The notes under the pieces were generated by a model. The model was not told the DNA's origin. It worked only from the letters and a program-made list of their open reading frames with translations, and ran no database searches. The translations under genes and the position numbers were made by a program. DNA of 64,000 bases, from NCBI GenBank assembly GCA_947453445.1, contig CANGGP010000009.1:1-64000 (forward strand). The letters are read 5' to 3'. The DNA is from Sphingobacteriaceae bacterium. GTDB lineage: Bacteria > Bacteroidota > Bacteroidia > B-17B0 > Aurantibacillaceae. Below, one piece after another: positions 51,453 to 60,695 of the stretch (position 1 is its first letter; each line of letters begins with the position of its first letter).

Positions 51453-54400
51453 TTATTTGATTAAACTCACCTCTCCGGTATAAACTTTCTGAACATCATG
51501 TTTTGAAGTCACAATTAACTTCCAAACATATACATCTTGTTTACACTCCTTGCCTTTATGTGTGCCATTCCATCCTGTAGATGGATCAGTACTTTCAAAC
51601 ATCTTTTCATCCCAACGGTCGAATACATAAAAATGGTAAGATTTAATGCCCCTGGTAACAGGCATAAATAAATCGTTTTCCTTGTCACTGTTTGGGGTAA
51701 AAGCCGTCGGTACAAATACATTAAAATCATCTTCAATATGTATCACCTTTACAACACTATCTGAACAACCATTTTGATTTTTTACCACCAAAGCCACCGG
51801 ATAATTACCGGCTTCTCTAAACAAATACGATGTGACTTCCTTGTTCACCGTAAACCCAATTTTTTGATTGATTTCGGGCGTAAAAAACCAATTCCACTCT
51901 GTGAGTTGAATGCCGGTTGAGGTGCTGTTAAAAATTACCTCATCACTGTTTTCAATTGGATTGGAAGGACTGTAGGTGAAATTTGCAATCGGTTGTGGCC
52001 ATGCATTGATGAGCACCGTCATGGTATTGGCGCAGCCATTCACATCTGTCATTCTGGCTTTTAAAATATAGGCGCCTGGCTTAGTGAATGTTTTGAAGAA
52101 ACTACCCGAGGTATTTGTTTTGCCGTCTAAATCCCAAGAAAAGCTCGTAAGTGATGCATTGCCGGAAGCAGGACTAAATACATATTCCGAAGTAAATGGT
52201 ACACATGCCTCTCGAATGCCTCTTGATAAGTAACCATCCGGCAAGCTGTAAACCGTTAGCTGGGTTGTAACATCAGTTCTACAATTGTGCTGATCAATAC
52301 CCGTAAGGGTGTAAACGCCAGAGTACGACATGCTATTGGCAAATAAATGAATGTTTTGCCCTGTGTATTGGCGGTTATTAGGGCCAGTCCAACTATAATA
52401 CAAAGCTCCTTGACCTTCAAGATTGAATGTGTTGAAAATACACGCCGCTTGATTCGGCCAAACCGATACCGATGGTTGTGGTAATGCCCAAGTATAGAGT
52501 GTGGCTGTGGCGGATGCTGTACATGTATTTGCGGCAGTACCTATCACAGTATAAACGGTTGGTGCTGCATTCAAAGCTTTTGTAATGATGGCATTTGGCA
52601 ATGAACTGAAATTTCCATTGCCATTATACCATTTAAAGCTATTGGCTCCAAATGCCTTCAATTCTGCCGGTTGTAATAAACAAACCGTATCGCCGCTTGC
52701 AGTTACTGTTGGATTGTTTAAAATGCTCACCGTGGTGGTACTGCTGTTTTTACAGCCATGGTTGTCAGTCACCAATATGGAGTAGATCCCCGAATGATTT
52801 AGTTGACTTGTTGCCACCTGGCCCTGCGCGCTATAGGCAACAAAATTGTTCGGTCCTTGCCAAACATATGCCGTAATGGTATTATTTGATGGTGTAGTTA
52901 CACTTAAATTAAAAGGTCTTAATTCACACACTGGTCCATCATTAAATGCTACCGGTGATGGCAAGGCATGCACCAATACAGAGGTAGTACCTGATTTAAC
53001 ACATGGTCCTGCTGAAACTGTTAATGTATAGATGCCATTGGCCGTTAAACTAACATTGCCAATGGATGGATTTTGTAATAAACTGCTAAACCCTGCAGGT
53101 CCTGTCCATGAAAAATTAATTCCGCCGGTATTGTTTGGCGTGAAAATTAAATTGTCACCAAAACACAAAGGTGAATTATTCGTCGGAAAAACTGTCTGCA
53201 TGGTGGTAACCGTTACATTTACCACTGCTGTATTGGTGCAGCCAAGCGGTGAGGTTGTTCTTACAGTGTAGTTTCCTGATGCGCCTGCTGATGGATTATT
53301 GATGTTTGGATTTTGAAAAACCGCATTGTAACCCAATGGCCCGGTCCATAAATATGAAGAACCCGGTACCGAATTCGCACTTAAATTAATTGTTTGGGTG
53401 CTGCAAACTGTAGCTCCTGAAGCACTCAAGCTTGGCGTGGCATGCACTGAAAGATTAATGGCCGCAGCTGCTGTACAAGCATTGGCCGCCGTTACTGTTA
53501 CATTGTATAAGCCATTGTGAAAAGGACTTGCGGTGGTGATGGTGTTGCTTTGTAAAAGTGATGAATAAGATTGTGGTCCTAACCAAACAAAAGAACTGCC
53601 CCCCAATGCAGTAAAAGTTAAATTTTGTCCTGCACAAACAGGACTGTTAGAAACCAATGTGGGCACCGGTATTGCTTTTAAGATGATGCTGCCCGTTGTA
53701 GTGCTGGTGCAGGTTTGCGCCTCTCCAACAACAGTGTATTGCTGTGTAGTCATTGGTGCATCGGTATAAGTATTGCTAACATAAACGGCGTTCCATGTGT
53801 AATTGGTGGCACCAACGGCAGTTAATGTGCCCGTTTGATAAGGACAAATTGAACTGTTCACTACTGAAAGCGATGGATTAGCAACATAGGTCACTGTTGC
53901 CACACCGTTTGCCGGACAACCATGTGAATCCTGCACAAAAACATTATAAGTATAGGTGCCCGCACTATTACTGCTCACTACAAACGTGTCAGTGTTAGGG
54001 CCGCCGGTCCAAGAAAAAATATAACCAGGACTGCCCCCTGTACCCATTGCTGTTAAGGTTGAATTCATGCCAACACATACTGTAGGATTGTTAATAAACA
54101 ACATGGCACCTACCGAGGATGGTTGCAAAATATTAAATGTGCTTGTGAAAACGCAACTTGTTAAGGCATCTGTAACATTTACCGTATAAACACCTGCTGT
54201 TAAGCCACCAATTGAATTGGTTGTTTGTGTGAAGGTGCCATTGGTCCATGAATAAGCTTGATTGCCTGAACCGCCGGCCAAATTTACAATTGCTGCGGTG
54301 CCACTGCTTGAACCGTTGCACGGTAAAATAAATGTGTTGCCAACTGTACCGGTTAAAGGAACAGGTGAAATAAAAGTGGTGGTGGTGGTGTAATTTGAAT

Positions 54401-56561
54401 TCGATCCGTTATCATAAACCAAAATGGTATATGTACCCGGACTTAAATTCGTGCCCACTGAACTTGTTTGTCCGCTTGGAATCCAAGTGTATGAAAAAGG
54501 GCCTGTACCACCATTTGCGCTCACTGTTGCTGAACCCAAAGTAGCACATGTAATTGAAGAACTGCTAACTGCAACTCCCGCTTGATTAAATACACACAAG
54601 CCCAATGGCACTGCACAAGTTCCACTAATACCTGCCGAATAGGTACCTACAAATCCGCTACCGCATACGAACAAAGTTTTAGTATTACGGTTCAGCTTGA
54701 GATCCCATACGTATTGGTTGGTAAGCGTAGAATTTAATGAAATAGGTGTGAGGGTACTGAAGGTTGTTCCGTTAAAAGTATAAGTTCTTATTGATCCATT
54801 GCCGCCTACGTAAACATTGTCGCAATCGTCAACAGCTATACCCCCTTGTTGTCTTAAGCTTAAACCCGGTACAGTTGTGCTTCCTGCCATTATACCCGTG
54901 CTTTTACTGTAAGCAGCCAAATTTAATCCATCGTAATAATAAACATAATTGGCGTTCACCGATAAACAATTAAATCCATTTGAAGAAGAAACAGCACCCG
55001 GATAACTGCTTTTATTGGCGGCTTCACTAAAGCTATTATAACCGCTTGTTTGAACCCAAACACTATTGCTAAATGATGTTGCCACACGCACAATTTTGTT
55101 GTTCATGCTGGGCGTTCCACCGGCACTCACAAAATAAACGAAAATATTCCCTTGGTCATCAATGGCATGTGAAACAATATCTTGGCAACAAGTGGTGGCC
55201 GTTTGGTTGAAGGCTGATAAAGTTAAATTAGATGTAACCGAACTGATTGTAGCCGCACAAATATTCGAAGAAGTTCCTCCCCCCAAAATAAATACATTGC
55301 CTGTTATACAGTGGAACCCCATTTCCCAAATTTCGTTATAACTTGTATTGGCATTGCTTGTAAAATTATCATAGTTTCCATTGGCATCCAATCTTACCAC
55401 GCGTGCACCACCAATTAAAAAACCTTGACCGATAAATGTTTTGCTTAAAAATTTATCCACGCCTAAGTTACTGGCATAACTGCCCGAGGTCCAGCCGTTG
55501 CTGGTAACTGTGCCACTAAAGGTCCATTGCAGAGCGCCAATAGCATTGTACATGGCCACCTTAAAAGAGTTAGTGCCACCATAAATAAAGGTATTGCCGC
55601 CAAAATCATAATCCACATCATAGGCAGCGTTATTCGTAGAAAGTGTATTCACAGCACCTACCCATGGATCAATAATAAAAGTTTCTTTGTTATTAAAATC
55701 ACGAATCGAAAAACCAAGTGTGTCTTCATTCAATGTAAAAGCAGAACTTACTTCTTGTTTGTTTTGATTGTAAGTTTTTGGTGTGTGTTCAGTGATATCT
55801 TCCAAACTTGTTTTTACAATTACCTCACCCGATTTGTTCAATTTAATTTTCTTTACATCACCGCTGTATAAAAATTTAATGTTCTCCAACAAAGCGCCCG
55901 GATGTAAAATTAAACTGTACTTGATGCCATAGCCATATTCAACAGGAATAACATATTCAATGTCGATGTTCGGATAAACATTTTTGTACAATAATTTTTT
56001 GTAAACAGCGGCATTAAATTCTTTTTCTCCATTGGTGATATAATGACTTTGCTTTAGGCTTGCTTCAATTTCAATGCCTTCTGTGTTTGAACCCAGCCAA
56101 TTCATTTCAGTATAGTGCACCTCAGGTTCTGTTTCTTTTAGTTCTCCTCGCTCAATGGCTTCTCGGTATTCTTCATTCAGTACCGGTAACTTCACTTGTT
56201 TGTAAACCAATCCTTTTTTTGTAAAATATATTTGCTCCAAACCATTGTCTAAAGCATAATAAATTTTTTCTTTCGATGGAATGTGTCCGTTAAACTGCCC
56301 CTTATTTTCCACAAAAACCCTTGTGCCGAAAATGTCACCACTTTGAGTAAAATGACTTTGGGCTTGAATGGATTGTGCATTCATTGCATAACCGCTTTTT
56401 GTTTGTGCATTTGAAAAAAAGCAGAATGCCAACAAAAAAATGAAGTACTGAATTTTGTATTTGTAGAAGAGTACCAAAACCGATGATTTAATCTCAATAA
56501 AATTAAGAAAACAATTCAGAGAGCAAAATAAAATGAATGAACCAATGAGTGAAAAGCACAA
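51453..56561 (-). CDS. Giant surface protein with type B T9SS C-terminal domain (SprB-like architecture)
   Basis: A 1702-residue secreted protein. The signal is best read from YKYKIQYFIFLLAFCFFSNA, which suggests that translation may begin at TTG 56477 instead of ATG 56561. Residues about 80-330 resemble the DUF7948-type N-terminal domain (VENKGQFNGHIPSKEKIYYA). Next come a repetitive propeller-like stretch (about 330-660), SprB-type repeats (about 690-840; GGTGPFSYTWIPSGQTSSVG), 7-8 Ig-like repeats with Cys (NSPVCAGQNLTFTALGGSSF) and PKD-like domains (FSWDLDGKTNTSGSFFKTF). The last 85 residues are the gliding-motility type C-terminal domain (NVFVPTAFTPNSDKENDLFM, YHFYVFDRWDEKMFESTD) that directs type IX export. 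Confidence 0.9.
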   Translation of the reverse strand: MCFSLIGSFILFCSLNCFLNFIEIKSSVLVLFYKYKIQYFIFLLAFCFFSNAQTKSGYAMNAQSIQAQSHFTQSGDIFGTRVFVENKGQFNGHIPSKEKIYYALDNGLEQIYFTKKGLVYKQVKLPVLNEEYREAIERGELKETEPEVHYTEMNWLGSNTEGIEIEASLKQSHYITNGEKEFNAAVYKKLLYKNVYPNIDIEYVIPVEYGYGIKYSLILHPGALLENIKFLYSGDVKKIKLNKSGEVIVKTSLEDITEHTPKTYNQNKQEVSSAFTLNEDTLGFSIRDFNNKETFIIDPWVGAVNTLSTNNAAYDVDYDFGGNTFIYGGTNSFKVAMYNAIGALQWTFSGTVTSNGWTSGSYASNLGVDKFLSKTFIGQGFLIGGARVVRLDANGNYDNFTSNANTSYNEIWEMGFHCITGNVFILGGGTSSNICAATISSVTSNLTLSAFNQTATTCCQDIVSHAIDDQGNIFVYFVSAGGTPSMNNKIVRVATSFSNSVWVQTSGYNSFSEAANKSSYPGAVSSSNGFNCLSVNANYVYYYDGLNLAAYSKSTGIMAGSTTVPGLSLRQQGGIAVDDCDNVYVGGNGSIRTYTFNGTTFSTLTPISLNSTLTNQYVWDLKLNRNTKTLFVCGSGFVGTYSAGISGTCAVPLGLCVFNQAGVAVSSSSITCATLGSATVSANGGTGPFSYTWIPSGQTSSVGTNLSPGTYTILVYDNGSNSNYTTTTTFISPVPLTGTVGNTFILPCNGSSSGTAAIVNLAGGSGNQAYSWTNGTFTQTTNSIGGLTAGVYTVNVTDALTSCVFTSTFNILQPSSVGAMLFINNPTVCVGMNSTLTAMGTGGSPGYIFSWTGGPNTDTFVVSSNSAGTYTYNVFVQDSHGCPANGVATVTYVANPSLSVVNSSICPYQTGTLTAVGATNYTWNAVYVSNTYTDAPMTTQQYTVVGEAQTCTSTTTGSIILKAIPVPTLVSNSPVCAGQNLTFTALGGSSFVWLGPQSYSSLLQSNTITTASPFHNGLYNVTVTAANACTAAAAINLSVHATPSLSASGATVCSTQTINLSANSVPGSSYLWTGPLGYNAVFQNPNINNPSAGASGNYTVRTTSPLGCTNTAVVNVTVTTMQTVFPTNNSPLCFGDNLIFTPNNTGGINFSWTGPAGFSSLLQNPSIGNVSLTANGIYTLTVSAGPCVKSGTTSVLVHALPSPVAFNDGPVCELRPFNLSVTTPSNNTITAYVWQGPNNFVAYSAQGQVATSQLNHSGIYSILVTDNHGCKNSSTTTVSILNNPTVTASGDTVCLLQPAELKAFGANSFKWYNGNGNFSSLPNAIITKALNAAPTVYTVIGTAANTCTASATATLYTWALPQPSVSVWPNQAACIFNTFNLEGQGALYYSWTGPNNRQYTGQNIHLFANSMSYSGVYTLTGIDQHNCRTDVTTQLTVYSLPDGYLSRGIREACVPFTSEYVFSPASGNASLTSFSWDLDGKTNTSGSFFKTFTKPGAYILKARMTDVNGCANTMTVLINAWPQPIANFTYSPSNPIENSDEVIFNSTSTGIQLTEWNWFFTPEINQKIGFTVNKEVTSYLFREAGNYPVALVVKNQNGCSDSVVKVIHIEDDFNVFVPTAFTPNSDKENDLFMPVTRGIKSYHFYVFDRWDEKMFESTDPSTGWNGTHKGKECKQDVYVWKLIVTSKHDVQKVYTGEVSLIK

Positions 56562-56615
56562 ATGAATGAGCCTTCGGCTTAAGGCTGATTTTTATTTGTT
56601 AAAATGTTCAGTTTT

Positions 56616-57137
56616 TTAGTTTTTAAAGGCTTTTTTAATGGCCGCAGCATAAATTTTTTTGATGCTGCTTTTTTCTTCTCGCAACAAAATACTTTCAAGC
56701 ACCTTTAATAAATCAGCTTGGTGTTTTCCTTTTATTTTTATTACTTCAGCCAAAGCATAAGCTGCGCTCCAACGCACCACGGTGCCTTTGTCTTCAGTAT
56801 TCGGCAACAAAGCCATAATCGCGGTGTCAATCTTTTTTTCAAACAAATGAATGGTGTTGCCTATCACTTTGGCCGATTCCCACTTTACGCGCGGTGCTTT
56901 CGAAGCCAACTGTCCACAAACAAAATCAAAAGCCTCGGTACTTACCAATTTTGCATTCGATTTACTTGCAAATTCCAAAGCTTCAATGCAGGTGGCCTTT
57001 TCTGTATCTTTTGCTCCAAAAGTAAAGGCAATGAATTGTTTTATCTCTAATTCACCAGCCAACAACAAACGCGATAATTGCGCTGTTTTTTCTTTGGGTT
57101 TTATGCTTTTATCTTTTAGTAATAGCCCGATGTCCAT
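56616..57137 (-). CDS. HEAT-repeat protein
   Basis: A 173-residue soluble protein made of helical pairs of HEAT type: CIEALEFASKSNAKLVSTEA, RVKWESAKVIGNTIHLFEKK and RWSAAYALAEVIKIKGKHQA repeat with regular spacing. It has no signal peptide or catalytic motif, so it probably scaffolds protein contacts. It lies 54 nt after the surface protein start (opposite end) on the same strand, and 26 nt downstream of a methyltransferase gene. Confidence 0.75.
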   Translation of the reverse strand: MDIGLLLKDKSIKPKEKTAQLSRLLLAGELEIKQFIAFTFGAKDTEKATCIEALEFASKSNAKLVSTEAFDFVCGQLASKAPRVKWESAKVIGNTIHLFEKKIDTAIMALLPNTEDKGTVVRWSAAYALAEVIKIKGKHQADLLKVLESILLREEKSSIKKIYAAAIKKAFKN

Positions 57138-57163
57138 GCTTGTTTATAAAATTAAAAAAACGC

Positions 57164-57928
57164 TTAAGCTTTTCGACACAAATACAGCATTTCACCGGCC
57201 GGTAAACGATACCTGTCAACCAAATCAGCGCCAAGTGTATTTACAAAATCATCCACTTTTACCTCAAAACCTGCAGCCATCAACTTATCTTTATAATCCA
57301 ATCCAAATAGACGCACATGGTCTTTTTGCCAATAGTGTTTTTCGCGGTCCTCAGCACTTTTAATGTTCGAATCTTCCAAGGTTACCGCTCTCGTTGTATC
57401 TAGTGGCACCTGAAAAATACCCCATCCGCCGGGCTTCATAATTCTGTATAATTCTCGCATACACTGATTCGCATCTTCAACATGCTCTAAAACATGATTA
57501 CAAAATATTACATCAAATTCACCTTCTTTAAATGGTGCATTGTGCAAATCAAAGTGTATATCGGCAATCGGACTGTTATAATCACCGGTGGTATATTTTA
57601 AGTTTTTTTGCGCTTTAAATAATTTGTAAAAACACTGCTCGGGCGCGATGTGTAACATGTTATGCTTTGTGGTAAAAAAATCAGTTTTCTCTTTCAAATA
57701 CAACCACAAAAGTCTGTGTCGCTCTAAGGATAAGCTTCCCGGACATAACACATTGTCGCGCTTGGCCCTGCCGCCATAGCCATATGGCAAAAATTTACGG
57801 TAAGTTCTACCCGAAATAGGATCTTCGTATTTGTCGCCGTAATACAAGATGGGCGCAATTTTACTAAAGCCAATACTAAACCAAATTAATATCGGACGGG
57901 GTATAGTTCTTAATAGAAAATGAAACAT
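57164..57928 (-). CDS. Class I SAM-dependent methyltransferase
   Basis: A 254-residue methyltransferase with the class I fold. MLHIAPEQCFYKLFKAQKNL and YTTGDYNSPIADIHFDLHNA hold the SAM-binding acidic residue, and FDVIFCNHVLEHVEDANQCM is motif IV. An N-terminal extension (residues 1-90) includes RKFLPYGYGGRAKRDNVLCP, seen in proteins of cell-surface carbohydrate loci (inference). The substrate is unknown. It precedes the HEAT gene by 26 nt on the same strand. Confidence 0.82.
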   Translation of the reverse strand: MFHFLLRTIPRPILIWFSIGFSKIAPILYYGDKYEDPISGRTYRKFLPYGYGGRAKRDNVLCPGSLSLERHRLLWLYLKEKTDFFTTKHNMLHIAPEQCFYKLFKAQKNLKYTTGDYNSPIADIHFDLHNAPFKEGEFDVIFCNHVLEHVEDANQCMRELYRIMKPGGWGIFQVPLDTTRAVTLEDSNIKSAEDREKHYWQKDHVRLFGLDYKDKLMAAGFEVKVDDFVNTLGADLVDRYRLPAGEMLYLCRKA

Positions 57929-58000
57929 CGAATTAGTTTGAACAACAAATGTACTTTTTTGAAATATATTTTTTGCAATCTATCTCAAATCTGGCCCACA

Positions 58001-59107
58001 TTAAAAACATTCGCCAAATGTAATGTACAATCCTTGGTTTAATTTCGAAGAATAACCATAGTCGACCCGAATATTGAGCTTCTCTTTTTTTAGAATGGAA
58101 AACCTTAATCCGCCACCAAAACTATATTTCATGCTTTCCGGTCGAATTTCGTTGTAATGGTTGTAAACACTACCAATGCCGCCAAACACACATGTGCTAA
58201 ACCGACCAATTAAATGAAATCGACACTCGCTAATAAAACTAAGCATGCTGTTGGCGCGGTATCGTCCTTGATAAAATCCCCGTAAATTATTTGGTCCGCC
58301 AAGTGCTGCCAATTCTCTCAAGGGTGTATCACCAAAGGTTTCATAATTCACAAACTGCAAAGCTAAAATATGACGACTCCTAAATAATTTTTGAAAAAAG
58401 CGCACATCTGTAATCCATTTTACAACATTGTATTTCGATAGCAATTCTTTTCTGAAGGCAGTGAATTGGCTTAAAATATACAAGCCTTTACTTGGCCAAA
58501 ATGCCGAATTACGCGTGTCGTGGCTCAAACTCAAGCCGGTGCCGGATGCTAAATAATTTTGTTTGCCTTTAAAATTGGCAGTGTCAAAATTGCCGCCTTT
58601 TAAATAACTGATATGGTAAACCGTTTGTAGTTCATACAATAAACCCAACCATAGATGTCGGTTTATTTTCCGCTTTAAATGCGGGCTAAAATAAAATTGC
58701 TCGTAAACATATCTTTCCTGGTCATTGTCCTTGGTGTTAGCGCCCAAGCCCCAAAAACGATCCGGAAAATAACTGTGTGATAATTGACCTTGTAAAATAT
58801 AACGCTCCTTGGGGAAATAAATCGAAGCATCCATGGCTTGAACATTTTGCTGATGCGTGGTGGCAAAGCCAACCCCTTGTATGATGGAAGTGCGTGTTAA
58901 ACTGTCTCCAAGGTAACTTGTTTTAAAAGAAAAGGAAGTCGATAAACCTAGGGCATATCCCACCTCCGGGGTTTTAAATAAGGTAGGTAGAAACAAATAC
59001 TTCAAACTTCGTCCCGAATCCCGGCCGCTCTCATTAAAGGCTAAGACCCTGCTTTCAAACAAACTCAAAAGAATTAAAAAAAAATAGAACTTCTTGTAAC
59101 GAAACAT
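58001..59107 (-). CDS. Omp85/BamA-type outer-membrane barrel without POTRA domains
   Basis: A 368-residue outer-membrane protein. A signal sequence (YKKFYFFLILLSLFESRVLA) leads into barrel strands (YALGLSTSFSFKTSYLGDSL, GTGLSLSHDTRNSAFWPSKG). The Omp85 signature appears as GGPNNLRGFYQGRYRANSML, with LRGF for the substrate-binding motif, then CVFGGIGSVYN. The last residue is Phe (YITFGECF), as expected for barrel insertion. No POTRA domains precede the barrel, so it is not BamA or TamA itself but a member of the short surface-antigen family of unknown role. It stands alone between methyltransferase and ruvB. Confidence 0.85.
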   Translation of the reverse strand: MFRYKKFYFFLILLSLFESRVLAFNESGRDSGRSLKYLFLPTLFKTPEVGYALGLSTSFSFKTSYLGDSLTRTSIIQGVGFATTHQQNVQAMDASIYFPKERYILQGQLSHSYFPDRFWGLGANTKDNDQERYVYEQFYFSPHLKRKINRHLWLGLLYELQTVYHISYLKGGNFDTANFKGKQNYLASGTGLSLSHDTRNSAFWPSKGLYILSQFTAFRKELLSKYNVVKWITDVRFFQKLFRSRHILALQFVNYETFGDTPLRELAALGGPNNLRGFYQGRYRANSMLSFISECRFHLIGRFSTCVFGGIGSVYNHYNEIRPESMKYSFGGGLRFSILKKEKLNIRVDYGYSSKLNQGLYITFGECF

Positions 59108-59330
59108 ATCGTGGAGACCTACACTGGATTGTGTTGCAAGTTAGAAATCTTCTGTTTAGCAAACAAACCTAAGCGGAAGTGAATGCATTAATCGCGAACA
59201 AAAAAACGTATTGCATCCCATTAAAAATGGGCAAACTACCAATTGTCAATTCAGGCAAAAAAGCTAGTAATTCGCAATCGCATTAAAATCCATTTAAAAC
59301 AACAGAAATGATGTTAACTGAAGGATGAAC

Positions 59331-60356
59331 TTAATCAAACAAGCCACCACTGCGGTGCAAGGGACTTTTACCTAAATGTTTATACGCCATTTCGGTCGCT
59401 TCACGTCCGCGTGGTGTGCGAACCAAATAACCTTCTTGTACCAAAAAAGGCTCGTATACTTCTTCAATGGTGCCGGCTTCTTCACCAACAGCGGTGCTAA
59501 TGGTGTTAATGCCAACCGGACCGCCTTTAAATTTATCGATGATACAAACCAAAATGCGGTGATCCATCTCATCCAATCCATTTTTGTCGACGTTCAATGC
59601 TTTTAATGAATATGTTGCCATTTCAATGTCAATTTTACCATCGCCTTTTATCTGTGCAAAATCGCGCACCCGTCGGAGTAGGGCATTGGCAATACGCGGG
59701 GTACCGCGACTTCTGCGGGCTATTTCATAAGCCGCTTCATCTTTAATTTCAACTTTTAAAATATCAGCACTTCTTTGCACAATGCCCGTTAATACTTTTG
59801 AATCGTAATAATTTAAGCGGCTGTTGATGCCAAACCTGGCTCTAAGTGGAGCAGTTAGCAAACCGCTGCGGGTTGTGGCACCAACCAAAGTAAAAGGATT
59901 TAATTTTATTTGCACTGTGCGTGCATTTGGCCCGCTGTCGATCATAATGTCAATTTTATAATCTTCCATGGCAGAGTATAAGTACTCTTCAACAATTGGA
60001 CTTAAGCGGTGAATCTCATCAATGAATAACACATCATAGGGTTCTAAATTGGTGAGTAATCCCGCCAAATCGCCAGGTTTATCAAGCACCGGGCCGCTGG
60101 TTACTTTTAAATTCACACCCAAATCGTTGGTAATAATGTGGGCCAAAGTGGTTTTGCCCAAGCCCGGAGGACCATGCAGCAACACGTGGTCAAGTGCTTC
60201 TTGTCTTTGTTTGGCAGCTGCTACAAACACCCGTAAATTATCAACCACTCCTTGCTGACCGCTAAAATCATCAAATTGAATGGGCCTTAAAGCCCGCTCT
60301 ATATCCTTGTCGGTGGGGTTGAGATTTTCTTCTGTGGCATCCAAATTAATATTCAT
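59331..60356 (-). CDS. ruvB: Holliday junction branch migration helicase RuvB
   Basis: A 341-residue RuvB, the ring motor that drives Holliday junction migration with RuvA. The N-terminal [20 protein letters not shown], Walker [17 protein letters not shown], Walker [12 protein letters not shown], sensor [20 protein letters not shown] and the C-terminal winged-helix [20 protein letters not shown] are complete. ruvA is not adjacent, as in many bacteria. Confidence 0.97.
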   Translation of the reverse strand: MNINLDATEENLNPTDKDIERALRPIQFDDFSGQQGVVDNLRVFVAAAKQRQEALDHVLLHGPPGLGKTTLAHIITNDLGVNLKVTSGPVLDKPGDLAGLLTNLEPYDVLFIDEIHRLSPIVEEYLYSAMEDYKIDIMIDSGPNARTVQIKLNPFTLVGATTRSGLLTAPLRARFGINSRLNYYDSKVLTGIVQRSADILKVEIKDEAAYEIARRSRGTPRIANALLRRVRDFAQIKGDGKIDIEMATYSLKALNVDKNGLDEMDHRILVCIIDKFKGGPVGINTISTAVGEEAGTIEEVYEPFLVQEGYLVRTPRGREATEMAYKHLGKSPLHRSGGLFD

Positions 60357-60596
60357 AAAAGTAAAGGTATTGATAAATGCAAGTCGTGATTGCTACAAAT
60401 TGTAGATAAGTGAAAACCCATTTTATTCGACAAAAATTTTTCAATTCAAAATTAAATTTGTGATTTTGGCTTTTGAAGCAAACCTTTCCAAATAATTTGA
60501 CTTGTTGGTAAAATGCGCAATGTTAAAATTCTCAATCCTTTGTTTTTCAATCGTTTAAAATATCAATAGGCCGCCTTCTGATCCCCAATTTCTCGC
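60357..60596. other. Gap between ruvB and the rpsA promoter
   Basis: AT-rich sequence with no gene or repeat seen; it must contain both the ruvB promoter and the upstream part of the rpsA promoter. Confidence 0.5.
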
Positions 60597-60604
60597 TATA
60601 TTTG
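60597..60604 (+). promoter_or_regulatory. -7 box of the rpsA promoter
   Basis: TATATTTG is an exact match to TAnnTTTG, followed by GTAGCCCG as in other ribosomal promoters. The -33 element is weak. Confidence 0.55.
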
Positions 60605-60614
60605 TAGCCCGTTT

Positions 60615-60683
60615 AAAAAAGGCTTAGGCGGATTAAAAATCGATTGTTTAACTTCTCAATATGGCCTTTTTGTATTGATACAA
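60615..60683 (+). promoter_or_regulatory. Structured rpsA leader
   Basis: AAAAAGGC (60616-60623) can pair with GCCTTTTT (60664-60671), and TTGTAT with ATACAA (60670-60683), just before the ATG at 60696. The first stem, with its T-run, could act as an attenuator; the loop is long, so this is inference. Confidence 0.35.
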
Positions 60684-60695
60684 TTAATTTAAAAA

